Both the position numbers and the translations under genes were made by a program. A stretch of 64,000 nt of DNA from Pantoea sp. Eser (lineage in GTDB: Bacteria; Pseudomonadota; Gammaproteobacteria; Enterobacterales; Enterobacteriaceae). A model generated the notes under the pieces. It was not told the origin of the DNA, searched no databases, and worked only from the letters and a program-made list of their open reading frames with translations. This document shows positions 26,270-34,267 of this stretch, in pieces. The stretch lies in the NCBI GenBank assembly GCA_009830035.1, contig SZZY01000002.1, positions 248,001 to 312,000 of the forward strand. The letters run 5' to 3'. How positions within the stretch are numbered: the first letter of the stretch is position 1; every line of letters begins with the position of its first letter.

Positions 26270-26669
26270 TCAGGGTACCTGTTTAAAGCTGCGATAGTGA
26301 TCGGTGGAGAGCAGTACCAGCCCGTCGGCGTCGCGCCGTCCGCCTCATACCACTGGCGGCCCGCCCGTTGCGGCAGGCGTTTCTCACGGTTGGCGAAGCG
26401 ATCGCCGCCTATGGCTTTGCCGGGCAGCACCTCGCACAGATTGCCTTTGGCCGGATTCCAGCCGCGCTTGCGGGCTTCGCTTTTGGTCAGGTAGTAGTCA
26501 GGCAGTTGCTGATGTTGCAGCACTCAGCGCGCCACCGTATGGGCGTCGGTCAGCGCGGCAATGTCTGCCCGAGCAGGTGCCGTGCCGTAGAGGAGTTCAG
26601 ATAAGGTTTCAGGCCGTAGAAAGCGGCCGCAAGGGCAGGGAAAAGTCCAATCCAGAGTTTTTTTGACAT
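26270..26669 (-). pseudogene. Barnase-like extracellular guanyl-specific RNase, broken
   Basis: Signal/anchor MSKKLWIGLFPALAAAFYGL is followed, after a frame change near 26570 and a TGA stop at the expected Trp, by LPDYYLTKSEARKRGWNPAK, GNLCEVLPGKAIGGDRFANR, EKRLPQRAGRQWYEAD, and in another frame LLSTDHYRSFKQVP. The motifs (GGDRFANRE with catalytic E..., DHY with catalytic His) are barnase. The Cys in GNLCEV replaces the usual Ala/Ser-type residue. Three lesions make it non-functional. Barnase is secreted and cleaves RNA after G. Confidence 0.85.
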
Positions 26670-26755
26670 GATGGCATCCGTGACGACAGGATGCAGATGA
26701 TAGCGGTTTTGCGCGCCGATAAAAGCGCGGGCCAGGCAGGCTGGCCCTGGCGAGG

Positions 26756-27097
26756 TTATGCAGCATGCGAATCACCACTGTGTCGACGCCATGCACCCGG
26801 TGCCACACCGTACTGACGTTTGAAGCTGCGATTAAACGACTGTTGCGAATCGAAACCTAATGAAATCGCCACGTTAAGGATTGGTTCATCGGTACTGGTT
26901 AGGCGATCGGCTGATTTTTTCAGCTTCTTAACCCGGATATATTCACCCAGTGGATAGCCGGTGTGCTCTTTAAACATCCGCTGCAGGTGCCATTTTGAGT
27001 AGCCGGCGCGCTCTGACACGGTGTCCAGATCCAGACGTGCTTCAATGTTGTTATCAATCCAGTCGATTAAATCGTGAATAAAGGCGTCACTCATCAT
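26756..27097 (-). CDS. rarA: RarA-type AraC/XylS activator (MarA/SoxS family)
   Basis: Intact 113-residue protein with two helix-turn-helix motifs: LDTVSERAGYSKWHLQRMFK and VAISLGFDSQQSFNRSFKRQ, plus the YGVAPGAWRRH end typical of MarA/SoxS/RamA. No ligand domain, so activity is set by its amount. It is divergent from oqxA, as rarA is in Klebsiella, where RarA activates oqxAB and other multidrug-resistance genes. MMS or MSD start cannot be separated (27097 or 27094). It remains intact although the pump is dead, so it may act elsewhere in the genome through marbox sites. Confidence 0.82.
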   Translation of the reverse strand: MMSDAFIHDLIDWIDNNIEARLDLDTVSERAGYSKWHLQRMFKEHTGYPLGEYIRVKKLKKSADRLTSTDEPILNVAISLGFDSQQSFNRSFKRQYGVAPGAWRRHSGDSHAA

Positions 27098-27391
27098 TCC
27101 AGTCTCTCCCGTCGCCGCGGCGAACAGTATCAGTTGCAGTTACACTTAAAGGGTGAATGACTATGTCATTTAATGCAAGTTTTGTTAGTACATTAAATGC
27201 CGCACTTTTATTAAGGTCTTTTGCCAGCCGCTTAGCTTTTAACCTGCCGACAACAAACCGCACATAAAGTGTATCTGTTATTATTGCAACTTACAGCGAC
27301 GCAAGCCTACACTCCTCGCGATTCATTGCAATCTCAAAAGTTGCAAATATTGGCCTGCGGGTCGTTTTCGCTTTATCGCGGAATAACAACA
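27098..27391. promoter_or_regulatory. rarA-oqxA divergent control region with an inverted repeat
   Basis: AT-rich 294-bp region. CATTTAATG (27167-27175) and CATTAAATG (27191-27199) form a 9-bp inverted repeat centred between the divergent genes; GCACTTTTATTAAGG just to the right resembles a MarA-type box only loosely. These are candidate sites for OqxR or RarA. No experimental support is visible. Confidence 0.4.
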
Positions 27392-28282
27392 ATGATTACC
27401 AACTGGGTTCGTCAGGGTTTTACCCTTTTAGGGATGGTACTACTCATCAACCAGCTAAGCGGTTGCGATGACGGTGTGGCGCAAAACGCCCCGCCGGTAC
27501 TGATCAAGCCGGTCAGCAAGTGGGACAGTTTTAATGGCCGGGTTGAGGCGGTGCAGAGCGTGCAACTGCGTCCGCGCGTCTCAGGCTACATCGAGTCGGT
27601 TAATTATCGCGAAGGCGATGAGGTGAAGAAAGGTCAGGTGCTGTTTACCATCGACGACCGCAGCTATCGTGCGGCGCTGGAGCAGGCCAAAGCAGAATTA
27701 GCCCGCGCCCGCGCCAGGCGCAGGGGGATGTACTGGCCGCTGAAGCCGCCGTCGATATGGCGCAGCTGAATCTCGATTTTACCCGCGTTACCGCGCCGAT
27801 TGATGGCCGCGCCAGCCGGGAGATGATCACCGCCGGCGACAGCGCCAGCGTATTAACCACGCTGGTCTCGCAGCAGAGCATGTATGTCTATTTCGACGTC
27901 TATGAAAACACCTTCCTGCACTATCAGTGCGATGGCGCGTCAGGGCCAGCAGTGCCATGCGTTGCCGGTTGAAATCGCGCTGTTCGGCGAACAGGGCAAT
28001 GTGGACTTCCTGGATAACCAGCTGACCGCCAGCGCGCAGTTTGAGGCGGTGCTTATTGATGATAAAGCGGTGTTAACCGACCAGGACCGTAAGTATGTCT
28101 ATGTGGTGGACAGCCAGGGCAAAGCCCAGCGCCGTGATATCGAACCTGGCGCGACGGTGGACGGTCTGCGCATCGTCAAATCGGGCGATCGGGTGATCAT
28201 AGCCGGTCTGCAAAAAGTGTTTATGCCCGGCATGCCGGGCACTGCTCAGCAGGTCGCCATGCGTGCGGCAACCGCTCAATAA
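27392..28282 (+). pseudogene. oqxA: oqxA RND efflux adaptor, broken
   Basis: MITNWVRQGFTLLGMVLLIN ends in a lipobox-like LSGC (lipid anchor), then NGRVEAVQSVQLRPRVSGYI, GQVLFTIDDRSYRAALEQAK; a deletion of the coiled hairpin near 27715 with a frame change, then MAQLNLDFTRVTAPIDGRAS, VLTTLVSQQSMYVYFDVYEN, another frame change near 27940, and ASAQFEAVLIDDKAVLTDQD, RKYVYVVDSQGKAQRRDIEP. All match OqxA, the membrane-fusion protein of the OqxAB multidrug pump. About 120 residues are missing overall. Not functional. Confidence 0.87.
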
Positions 28283-28294
28283 TCTGAGGCTGTT

Positions 28295-29112
28295 ATGGAC
28301 TTTTCCCGCTTTTTTATCGACCGGCCGATCTTTGCGGCGGCGTTATCGATTCTGATCTTTGTCACCGGGCTGATCTCCATTCCGCTGCTGCCGATCAGTG
28401 AATATCCCGATGTGGTGCCGCCCAGCGTGCAGGTGCGGGCCGAATATCCGGGCGCGAACCCGAAAGTGATTGCTGATTCGGTGGCAACGCCACTGGAAGA
28501 GGCGATCAACGGCGTCGAAAACATGATGTACATGAATCGGTGGCCTGTTCTGACGGCGTGCTGGTGACCACCGTGACCTTCCGTCCCGGCACCGATCCCG
28601 ACCAGGCTCAGGTGCAGAACCGCGTGGCGCAGGCGGAAGCGCGTCTGCCGGAAGATGTGCGTCGGCTGGGTATCACCACCCAGAAGATGTCACCGACCCT
28701 GACGCTGGTAGTGCACATGTTTTCGCCCAATAACACCTACGATTCGCTCTATCTGCGTAACTAAGCCACCCTGAAGGTGAAAGATGAGCTGGCGCGTCTG
28801 CCAGGTGTCGGCCAGATTCCGATTTTCGGTGCCGGTGAGTATGCGATGCGCGTCTGGCTCGATCCGAATAAAGTAGCGGCGCGTGGCTTAACCGCCGCTG
28901 ATGTGGTCAGCGCGATGCAGGAGCAGAACGCGCAGGTTTCTCACGGTCAGCTGGGTGCCGAACCGCTGAAGAAGCAGAGCGATTTTCTGCTGTCGATACA
29001 ATACGCAGGGACGGCTGGAGAGCGAGCAGCAGTCGCGGTGCGGGCCAAAATGGATGAGCTGGCGACCCGTTTCCCCAACGACGTGAAATGGGCGGCACCG
29101 TACCTTACGTAA
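28295..29112 (+). pseudogene. oqxB: oqxB RND efflux pump, 5' third only, with frameshift and stop
   Basis: MDFSRFFIDRPIFAAALSIL opens an RND transporter; AEYPGANPKVIADSVATPLE and VTTVTFRPGTDPDQAQVQNR follow with a frame change at 28540-28560. TAA at 28762-28764 interrupts LYLRN-stop-ATLKVKDELARLPGVG. QLGAEPLKKQSDFLLSIQ is joined to RAKMDELATRFPNDVKWAAP by an internal deletion and the remaining ~700 residues are absent. OqxB would be the proton-driven drug transporter in the inner membrane. Confidence 0.88.
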
Positions 29113-29173
29113 GCTGGTAAGGTATAATTGGTGATAAAGGACGAGCGATCTTCAGCGCTGCCGATCTGCACAC

Positions 29174-29204
29174 ATAAAAAAAGCCGCATCAGCGGCTTTT
29201 TTTA
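29174..29204. terminator. Bidirectional terminator between oqxB remnant and oqxR
   Basis: A7-GCCGC-ATCA-GCGGC-T7 hairpin. On the minus strand it overlaps the last codons of oqxR (AAAAAAAGCCGCTGA), so the gene stops within its own terminator. Confidence 0.9.
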
Positions 29205-29683
29205 CACAGATCATCAATCTCATCGGGCTCCGGTTCCGGAACCGCGGTGCAGTTGCTGGTATCGCGTTTCTTCAGCTCATTGAGCGCATCTGCGACGGTG
29301 CGTTTTGCCAGCACGTCCAGTGACGCCTGCTCGGCTTCATCAGCAATCGATTTGAAGTACCAGCAGAGATTGGCGCTGACCAGGCAACGCGGCGTGACAT
29401 CGGGACGCGCCGCCCAGATTTTTTTGTCTTCGATGACCGAGACGTAGATGTCCCGCAGGGTAATCTCTGCTGCGGGGCGACCCAGATGGATCGAACCGGT
29501 ACGGCCTAGCGTCGAGACGATGATGCCGTCACGGGTCAGCGGGACCATTAATTTTCGAATGAAACTGGGATTCGCTTCCAGCCCGTAGGCCAGAATCGCG
29601 CTGGTAGAGCGTTTTCCCATTTGCTCCGCCATCGCTACGCTCAGAACCATTTGCAAAGCTGTCGGGAAGCGGTAATCAAGCAT
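29189..29683 (-). CDS. oqxR: OqxR, Rrf2-family repressor
   Basis: Intact 164-residue protein from ATG 29683 (MLDYRFPTALQMVLSVAMAE). The winged helix reads STSAILAYGLEANPSFIRKL, LTRDGIIVSTLGRTGSIHLG, ITLRDIYVSVIEDKKIWAAR, typical of Rrf2 regulators. Two cysteines (RCLVSANLCWYF) lie where Fe-S Rrf2 proteins have ligands, but only two of the usual three are near, so cluster binding is uncertain. The order rarA-oqxA-oqxB-oqxR is that of Klebsiella, where OqxR represses oqxAB. The C-terminus EPEPDEIDDLCKKSR is acidic and may be longer than usual. Confidence 0.85.
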   Translation of the reverse strand: MLDYRFPTALQMVLSVAMAEQMGKRSTSAILAYGLEANPSFIRKLMVPLTRDGIIVSTLGRTGSIHLGRPAAEITLRDIYVSVIEDKKIWAARPDVTPRCLVSANLCWYFKSIADEAEQASLDVLAKRTVADALNELKKRDTSNCTAVPEPEPDEIDDLCKKSR

Positions 29684-29871
29684 TTCTTTATCCTGAGTTG
29701 CGGTGCATCTTATTGTTTTATTGCCGCATAAGTGAACAATCAATGAGCAATAAATATAACAAGCACTGTTGCTTTTTAGAAGCAAGCCAGCGGTGACAAG
29801 GCACGTATTCACCAAAGCCGGCAGCCTGATAGCACAAGGTGCTTAGCCTGCTAACGGCCCGCGTCATCGGC

Positions 29872-30303
29872 TACTAGCGCGGTCAGCCGATGTCGACTGG
29901 CGCGGCGGGTAACCATTGGCTTGCAACAGGGTAATCAGCTGCACGGAAATGGCGGTCATGATCACCGATGCCAGGGTGAAGATGGCGCACAGCAGTCAGA
30001 ACAGGCCGGGGGCAATCTCAGTGGAAGACGATCGCGGTGCGCGGGTGTTAACCGGCTTTATCGCCCGCGTTGCCGGCAAGGCATACAGATACGCTGGCAG
30101 CCGAGGGCGTGAATCAACAGCGCCGTCCCCAGCCACACCAGAGTGGTACAGAAGCCGGAGATCAGGGTGATGCCGGTAATCGCCGCGTGTGCCTGAGCGC
30201 CATAACAGGTGCTGAGGGTAGCAGACAGCGTATCATACAGTCCCATCGCCATCCCGATGCACTGCTCGGATGGCGGCACGGTTTTTAATGGTATCTTTAA
30301 CAT
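29872..30303 (-). pseudogene. MFS transporter, C-terminal fragment with frameshift and stop
   Basis: LKTVPPSEQCIGMAMGLYDT, AHAAITGITLISGFCTTLVW, LGTALLIHALG, then after a frame change near 30080 NTRAPRSSSTEIAPGLF-stop-LLCAIFTLASVIMTAISVQL. The GMAMGLYDT and STCYG pattern reads like helices 10-12 of a drug/sugar MFS carrier. Only about 140 residues remain. Its 5' end coincides with the Ter-like site region upstream of tus. Confidence 0.55.
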
Positions 30304-30320
30304 TATGTTGTAACTAGTGT
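30298..30320 (+). other. Ter-like replication fork arrest site 1
   Basis: TATGTTGTAACTA (30304-30316) is an exact match to the core of E. coli TerB as I know it. At the position equivalent to G6, needed for the C6 lock at the blocking face, the base is T (30303). Orientation would block forks moving from low to high coordinates if functional. Confidence 0.7.
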
Positions 30321-30351
30321 TACTATTGCGTCCATCCGCCGTTTCTGCCAC

Positions 30352-30374
30352 ATTATGAAAGTTGTAACTATGGG
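30352..30374 (+). other. Ter-like replication fork arrest site 2, beside the tus start
   Basis: GTTGTAACTA at 30361-30370 with the G6-equivalent G at 30357 conserved. It ends 12 bp before the tus ATG and overlaps the leader just ahead of the GGGAG ribosome site, as TerB overlaps the tus promoter in E. coli, where Tus represses its own gene. Same orientation as site 1, 54 bp away. Confidence 0.75.
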
Positions 30375-30382
30375 AGCCCAAC

Positions 30383-31312
30383 ATGGCGCGCTACGACTTA
30401 GTGTCAGATATGCATCAATGCGTAAACGATTTAGAACAGGCGCTGGGCGAGCTGCGCCAGCAGATTGAGGCCCAGCCGCTGCTGATTGCCCGAGTGTTCA
30501 GCCTGCCGCCGATAGTAAAAGGCCGAGAGCATGAAGCGATTACCCAAATCGCGGTGGAACAGCATCTTTGGCAGCACGCCTTAACGCTGGCGCTGAACCA
30601 CTACTGCCGTCTGTTCATGCAGCATCAGTCGGAGCAGCTCAGCACCAAGGCGGCGGTGCGTCTGCCGGGTGCGCTGTGCATCGAGTGCGATGAGCAGCGT
30701 GAGGCGGAAATCAGCGCGCTGGTCGACAGCATCAATCAGCTTAAAGCGCGGCTGGAGCAGCTGATTACGGTTGATTCCGGCCTGCCCAGCGAGGCGCGTT
30801 TCGAATTTGTCCATCAGCATCTGCGCGGGCTGATCACCCTGAATGCCTATCGCACCATCACCCTGCTCAGCGCACCGGACAGCCTGCGTTTTGGCTGGGC
30901 GAATAAGCACATCATCAAAAATATGCAGCGTGAAGAGGTGATCGCCCAGCTGGAAAAAAGCCTGAAGGCAGGCCGGGCCCAGGCGCCGTGGTCACGCGAA
31001 CAGTGGGCAGAAAAAGTGCAGAATGAGTTAGCCAGCGTGCGCGCCCTGCCCGCCTCGGCCCGGCTGAAAATTAAACGCCCGGTCAAAGTCCAGCCGGTGG
31101 CGCGGGTCTGGCGCGCCGATCAGAAAAAGCAGACGCAGCTGGCCTGTCCGTCGCCGATTCTGGTGATCTGCCGCGACCGCAGCCAGGTGCCGGTGCTGGG
31201 TGAACTGCTGAATTACGATGCCGATAACATTACCTATCGCCATAAGCCGGCCGCCGAGCCGCTTAATCTGCTGATCCCAAGGCTGCACCTGTGGGTGGAC
31301 TGCCCGATCTAA
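30383..31312 (+). CDS. tus: Tus, replication terminus site-binding protein
   Basis: Intact 309 residues, the same length as E. coli Tus. It begins MARYDLVSDMHQCVNDLEQA and contains LITLNAYRTITLL, SLRFGWANKHIIKNMQREEV and the C-terminal DNA-binding region ASARLKIKRPVKVQPVARVW, ending LLIPRLHLWVDCPI. Tus binds Ter sites as a monomer and stops replication forks from one side by blocking DnaB. Start ATG has GGGAG 7 bases upstream. The gene lies next to two Ter-like sites and before convergent fumC, as in relatives. It fixes this window in the chromosomal terminus. Confidence 0.96.
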   Translation: MARYDLVSDMHQCVNDLEQALGELRQQIEAQPLLIARVFSLPPIVKGREHEAITQIAVEQHLWQHALTLALNHYCRLFMQHQSEQLSTKAAVRLPGALCIECDEQREAEISALVDSINQLKARLEQLITVDSGLPSEARFEFVHQHLRGLITLNAYRTITLLSAPDSLRFGWANKHIIKNMQREEVIAQLEKSLKAGRAQAPWSREQWAEKVQNELASVRALPASARLKIKRPVKVQPVARVWRADQKKQTQLACPSPILVICRDRSQVPVLGELLNYDADNITYRHKPAAEPLNLLIPRLHLWVDCPI

Positions 31313-31317
31313 GGCAT

Positions 31318-31345
31318 AAAAAAGCCAGCACTCGCTGGCCTTTGT
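31318..31345. terminator. Shared terminator of tus and fumC
   Basis: GCCAGC-ACTC-GCTGGC stem between the convergent genes. The minus strand gives a run of six T after the stem, so it mainly serves fumC; on the plus strand the tail is CTTT. Confidence 0.85.
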
Positions 31346-31357
31346 ACAGCAGAAAGC

Positions 31358-32755
31358 TTACGACTTCATGCTGCCGACCATCTCTTCCGGACGCACCCAA
31401 GCATCAAACTGCTCTTCCGTCAGATAGCCCAGCTTCAGCGCCGCGCCTTTCAGCGTCAGCCCCTCTTTATGAGCTTTCTTGGCGATTTCGGCCGCTTTGT
31501 CATAACCGATATGGGTATTCAGCGCCGTCACCAGCATCAGTGACTCATTCAGCAGCTGTTCGATACGCTCGCGAACCGGTTCAATGCCAATCGCGCAGTG
31601 GTGATTGAAGCTATCCATGCCGTCCGCCAGCAGACGAATCGACTGCAGGAAGTTATGGATCACCATCGGACGGAACACGTTCAGCTCAAAGTTACCGGAC
31701 GCGCCGCCCATATTAATTGCCACGTCATTGCCCATCACCTGACAGCAGAGCATGGTCATCGCTTCACACTGGGTCGGGTTCACTTTACCCGGCATGATCG
31801 AGCTGCCTGGTTCGTTTTCCGGAATGGCGATTTCACCAATGCCGCAGCGCGGGCCGGATGAGAACCAGCGCACGTCGTTGGCGATTTTCATCAGCGAGGC
31901 CGCCAGCCCTTTCAGCGCGCCGTGGGCATGCACCAGCGCATCACAGGTTGCCAGCGCTTCAAATTTATTCGGTGCGGTAACAAACGGTTGCTGAGTCAGA
32001 TCGGCCAGTGCTTTCGCCACCCGTACCGCATACTCCGGATGGGTATTCAGGCCGGTGCCGACGGCAGTGCCGCCCAGCGCCAGTTCCGCCACGTGCGGAA
32101 TGCTCTGCTCGATGTGCTTCAGGTTATGTTCGAGCATCGCCACCCAGCCGGAAATCTCCTGGCCGAGCGTCAGCGGCGTGGCGTCCTGCAGGTGAGTACG
32201 GCCAATCTTGACGATATCTTTGAACGCCTCTGACTTCTCGCTCAGAGTCTTTTTTAACACCTGAATCTGCGGGACTAACTGCTCGCGCAGGGCGATGACC
32301 GCGGCCACGTGCATCGCGGTCGGGAAGACGTCATTCGAGCTCTGGCTCTTGTTAACATCGTCATTGGGATGGACCAGGCGCGATATGCCCCGCTCGCCGC
32401 CCAGAATTTCGCTGGCGCGGTTGGCCAGCACTTCATTCATGTTCATGTTGGTCTGGGTGCCGGACCCGGTCTGCCAGATGGCTAACGGGAACTCGTCGCT
32501 GTGCTTATCGGCCAGCACTTCATCCGCCGCGTTAATGATCGCTTCGGCGCGCTCGGCCGGCAGCAGCCCCAGATCGCGGTTAACAGCGGCAGCGGCGCGT
32601 TTGGTCAGCGCCAGCGCGTGAACCAGCGCGGTCGGCATTTTTTCTGTTGAGATGCGGAAGTGTTCCAGCGAGCGCTGCGTTTGCGCGCCCCACAGTTTAT
32701 CAGCCGGTACATCAATGGGGCCCATTGAATCTTTCTCAATGCGGTTGGCTGCCAT
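31358..32755 (-). CDS. fumC: Fumarase C, class II fumarate hydratase
   Basis: Intact 465 residues. It converts fumarate to L-malate in the TCA cycle as a cytosolic homotetramer and, lacking an Fe-S cluster, works under oxidative stress. Seen: [60 protein letters not shown] (catalytic His) and the superfamily signature [15 protein letters not shown]. The fumA gene that lies beside it in E. coli is absent, so FumC may be the fumarase of this locus. Terminator follows; 200 bp AT-rich spacer upstream is shared with manA. Confidence 0.97.
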   Translation of the reverse strand: MAANRIEKDSMGPIDVPADKLWGAQTQRSLEHFRISTEKMPTALVHALALTKRAAAAVNRDLGLLPAERAEAIINAADEVLADKHSDEFPLAIWQTGSGTQTNMNMNEVLANRASEILGGERGISRLVHPNDDVNKSQSSNDVFPTAMHVAAVIALREQLVPQIQVLKKTLSEKSEAFKDIVKIGRTHLQDATPLTLGQEISGWVAMLEHNLKHIEQSIPHVAELALGGTAVGTGLNTHPEYAVRVAKALADLTQQPFVTAPNKFEALATCDALVHAHGALKGLAASLMKIANDVRWFSSGPRCGIGEIAIPENEPGSSIMPGKVNPTQCEAMTMLCCQVMGNDVAINMGGASGNFELNVFRPMVIHNFLQSIRLLADGMDSFNHHCAIGIEPVRERIEQLLNESLMLVTALNTHIGYDKAAEIAKKAHKEGLTLKGAALKLGYLTEEQFDAWVRPEEMVGSMKS

Positions 32756-32956
32756 GAATACGTCTCCTTCGCTCTATTTTAAATGAATGCCCGCCCAGCG
32801 CATCGTCCTGTGGGCGACATTCGGGCGGGCAAGATAATGATATACAATAATTTAACATTATGAGAGCTTAACGTCTTTTTTGCACTTGATATGTATTTTC
32901 CTTGGCACTTTCTGCTTTAATAGCGCCAATAACATCCCGTGATGAAGGGTTATATC

Positions 32957-34132
32957 ATGCAAAAAATGAACAATTCGCTGCAGAATTACGCGTGGGGCAG
33001 CAAAACGGCGTTAACCGAACTGTACGGCATTGCCAATCCGCAAGGGTTACCGATGGCCGAGCTGTGGATGGGGGCGCACCCGAAGAGTCCGTCTATCGTT
33101 GACGACCGGGGGACAACGCGCTCCCTGCGCGAGGTGATCGACGCCAACCCGACCGCGACCCTGGGTGACGCGGTGGCACAACGTTTCGGTGAACTGCCTT
33201 TCATGTTCAAAGTGCTGTGCGCTGACCAGCCCCTATCGATTCAGGTTCATCCCAGCAAAAGTGCCGCAGAAGCCGGTTTTGCGCGTGAAAATGCCGCCGC
33301 CATTCCCCTCAGCGCCGCCGAACGCAACTATAAAGATGCCAATCACAAACCTGAGCTGGTCTATGCCCTGACGCCCTTCCAAGCAATGAACGGCTTCCGC
33401 CCGCTGACCGAAATGGTTTGGCTGCTTGAGCCGGTTGCCGGTGCGCATCCGCAGATTGCCCATTTTTTGCAGCATCCCGATCGGGCCAATCTGGCGACCC
33501 TGTTTTCCACACTGCTGTCGCTGGCCGGCGAGGCCAAATCGCTGGCGCTGGGGGTACTGAAATCGGTGCTGGGCCACCAGCAGGGCGAGCCCTGGCAGAC
33601 CATCAGCGTCATCGCCACCGACTACCCGGACGACAGCGGCCTGTTTTCGCCGCTGCTGCTCAACGTGATTACCTTGCAGCCTGGCGAAGCGATGTTCCTC
33701 TATGCTGAAACGCCGCACGCCTACCTGAAAGGCGTGGCGCTGGAAGTGATGGCGAACTCCGATAACGTGCTGCGGGCCGGCTTAACGCCGAAATATATCG
33801 ATATCCCGGAAATGATGGCCAACCTCAAATTTGAGGAGAAGCCCTCCAGCGCGCTGCTGACGCAGCCGGAGCAGCATGGCAGCACCCTGCGCTTCCTGAT
33901 TCCGGTCGACGACTTCGCCTTTGCGATCCATACCCTGAGCGCGCAGCCGCAGTCGCTGGATCAGCAGAGCGCGGCGCTGTTGTTCTGCATCGAAGGACAG
34001 GCGGTGGTGGCGAAAGACCAGCAGCAGCTGGCGCTGCAACCGGGCGAATCCTGTTTTGTTGCCGCCAGCGAAGCCCCGGTAACGGTCGCCGGAACCGGCC
34101 GGCTGGCACAGGTATTTAACGAGTTAGGGTGA
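32957..34132 (+). CDS. manA: Mannose-6-phosphate isomerase (class I)
   Basis: Intact 391 residues from ATG 32957 (MQKMNNSLQNYAWGSKTALT); an upstream ATG at 32942 is less likely. ManA interconverts mannose 6-phosphate and fructose 6-phosphate, feeding mannose into glycolysis and GDP-mannose synthesis. Zinc ligands are visible: Q96 and H98 in SIQVHP, E133 in HKPELVYAL and H254 in ETPHAYL, followed by the signature MANSDNVLRAGLTPKYID. Order fumC-manA-ydgA is conserved in relatives. Confidence 0.96.
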   Translation: MQKMNNSLQNYAWGSKTALTELYGIANPQGLPMAELWMGAHPKSPSIVDDRGTTRSLREVIDANPTATLGDAVAQRFGELPFMFKVLCADQPLSIQVHPSKSAAEAGFARENAAAIPLSAAERNYKDANHKPELVYALTPFQAMNGFRPLTEMVWLLEPVAGAHPQIAHFLQHPDRANLATLFSTLLSLAGEAKSLALGVLKSVLGHQQGEPWQTISVIATDYPDDSGLFSPLLLNVITLQPGEAMFLYAETPHAYLKGVALEVMANSDNVLRAGLTPKYIDIPEMMANLKFEEKPSSALLTQPEQHGSTLRFLIPVDDFAFAIHTLSAQPQSLDQQSAALLFCIEGQAVVAKDQQQLALQPGESCFVAASEAPVTVAGTGRLAQVFNELG

Positions 34133-34182
34133 TGCGGCTGACGGACCTGCGGTTAACTGCTATTATTATCAACCTATTAGCT

Positions 34183-34208
34183 TTTAAAACGCCCGCGGGA
34201 GTTTTTTC
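34183..34208 (+). terminator. Probable manA terminator
   Basis: TTTTAAAACGCCCGCGGGAG then TTTTTTC: A/C-rich and GC-rich complementary arms followed by six T, 55 bp after the manA stop. Confidence 0.6.
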
Positions 34209-34267
34209 TTCAGTCGTCGGGGCTAACCTGCGGCGTAAGCGGACTCAAGGATAAGGACGAATCAGCA

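Noticed and set aside
27181..27210. MarA/RarA box upstream of oqxA
   Set aside because: Only GCAC and a loosely placed TTAAG match; too weak for a firm call, noted within the control region only.
32756..32956. dif-like recombination site near tus/fumC
   Set aside because: AT-rich but no sequence resembling the XerCD arms was found.
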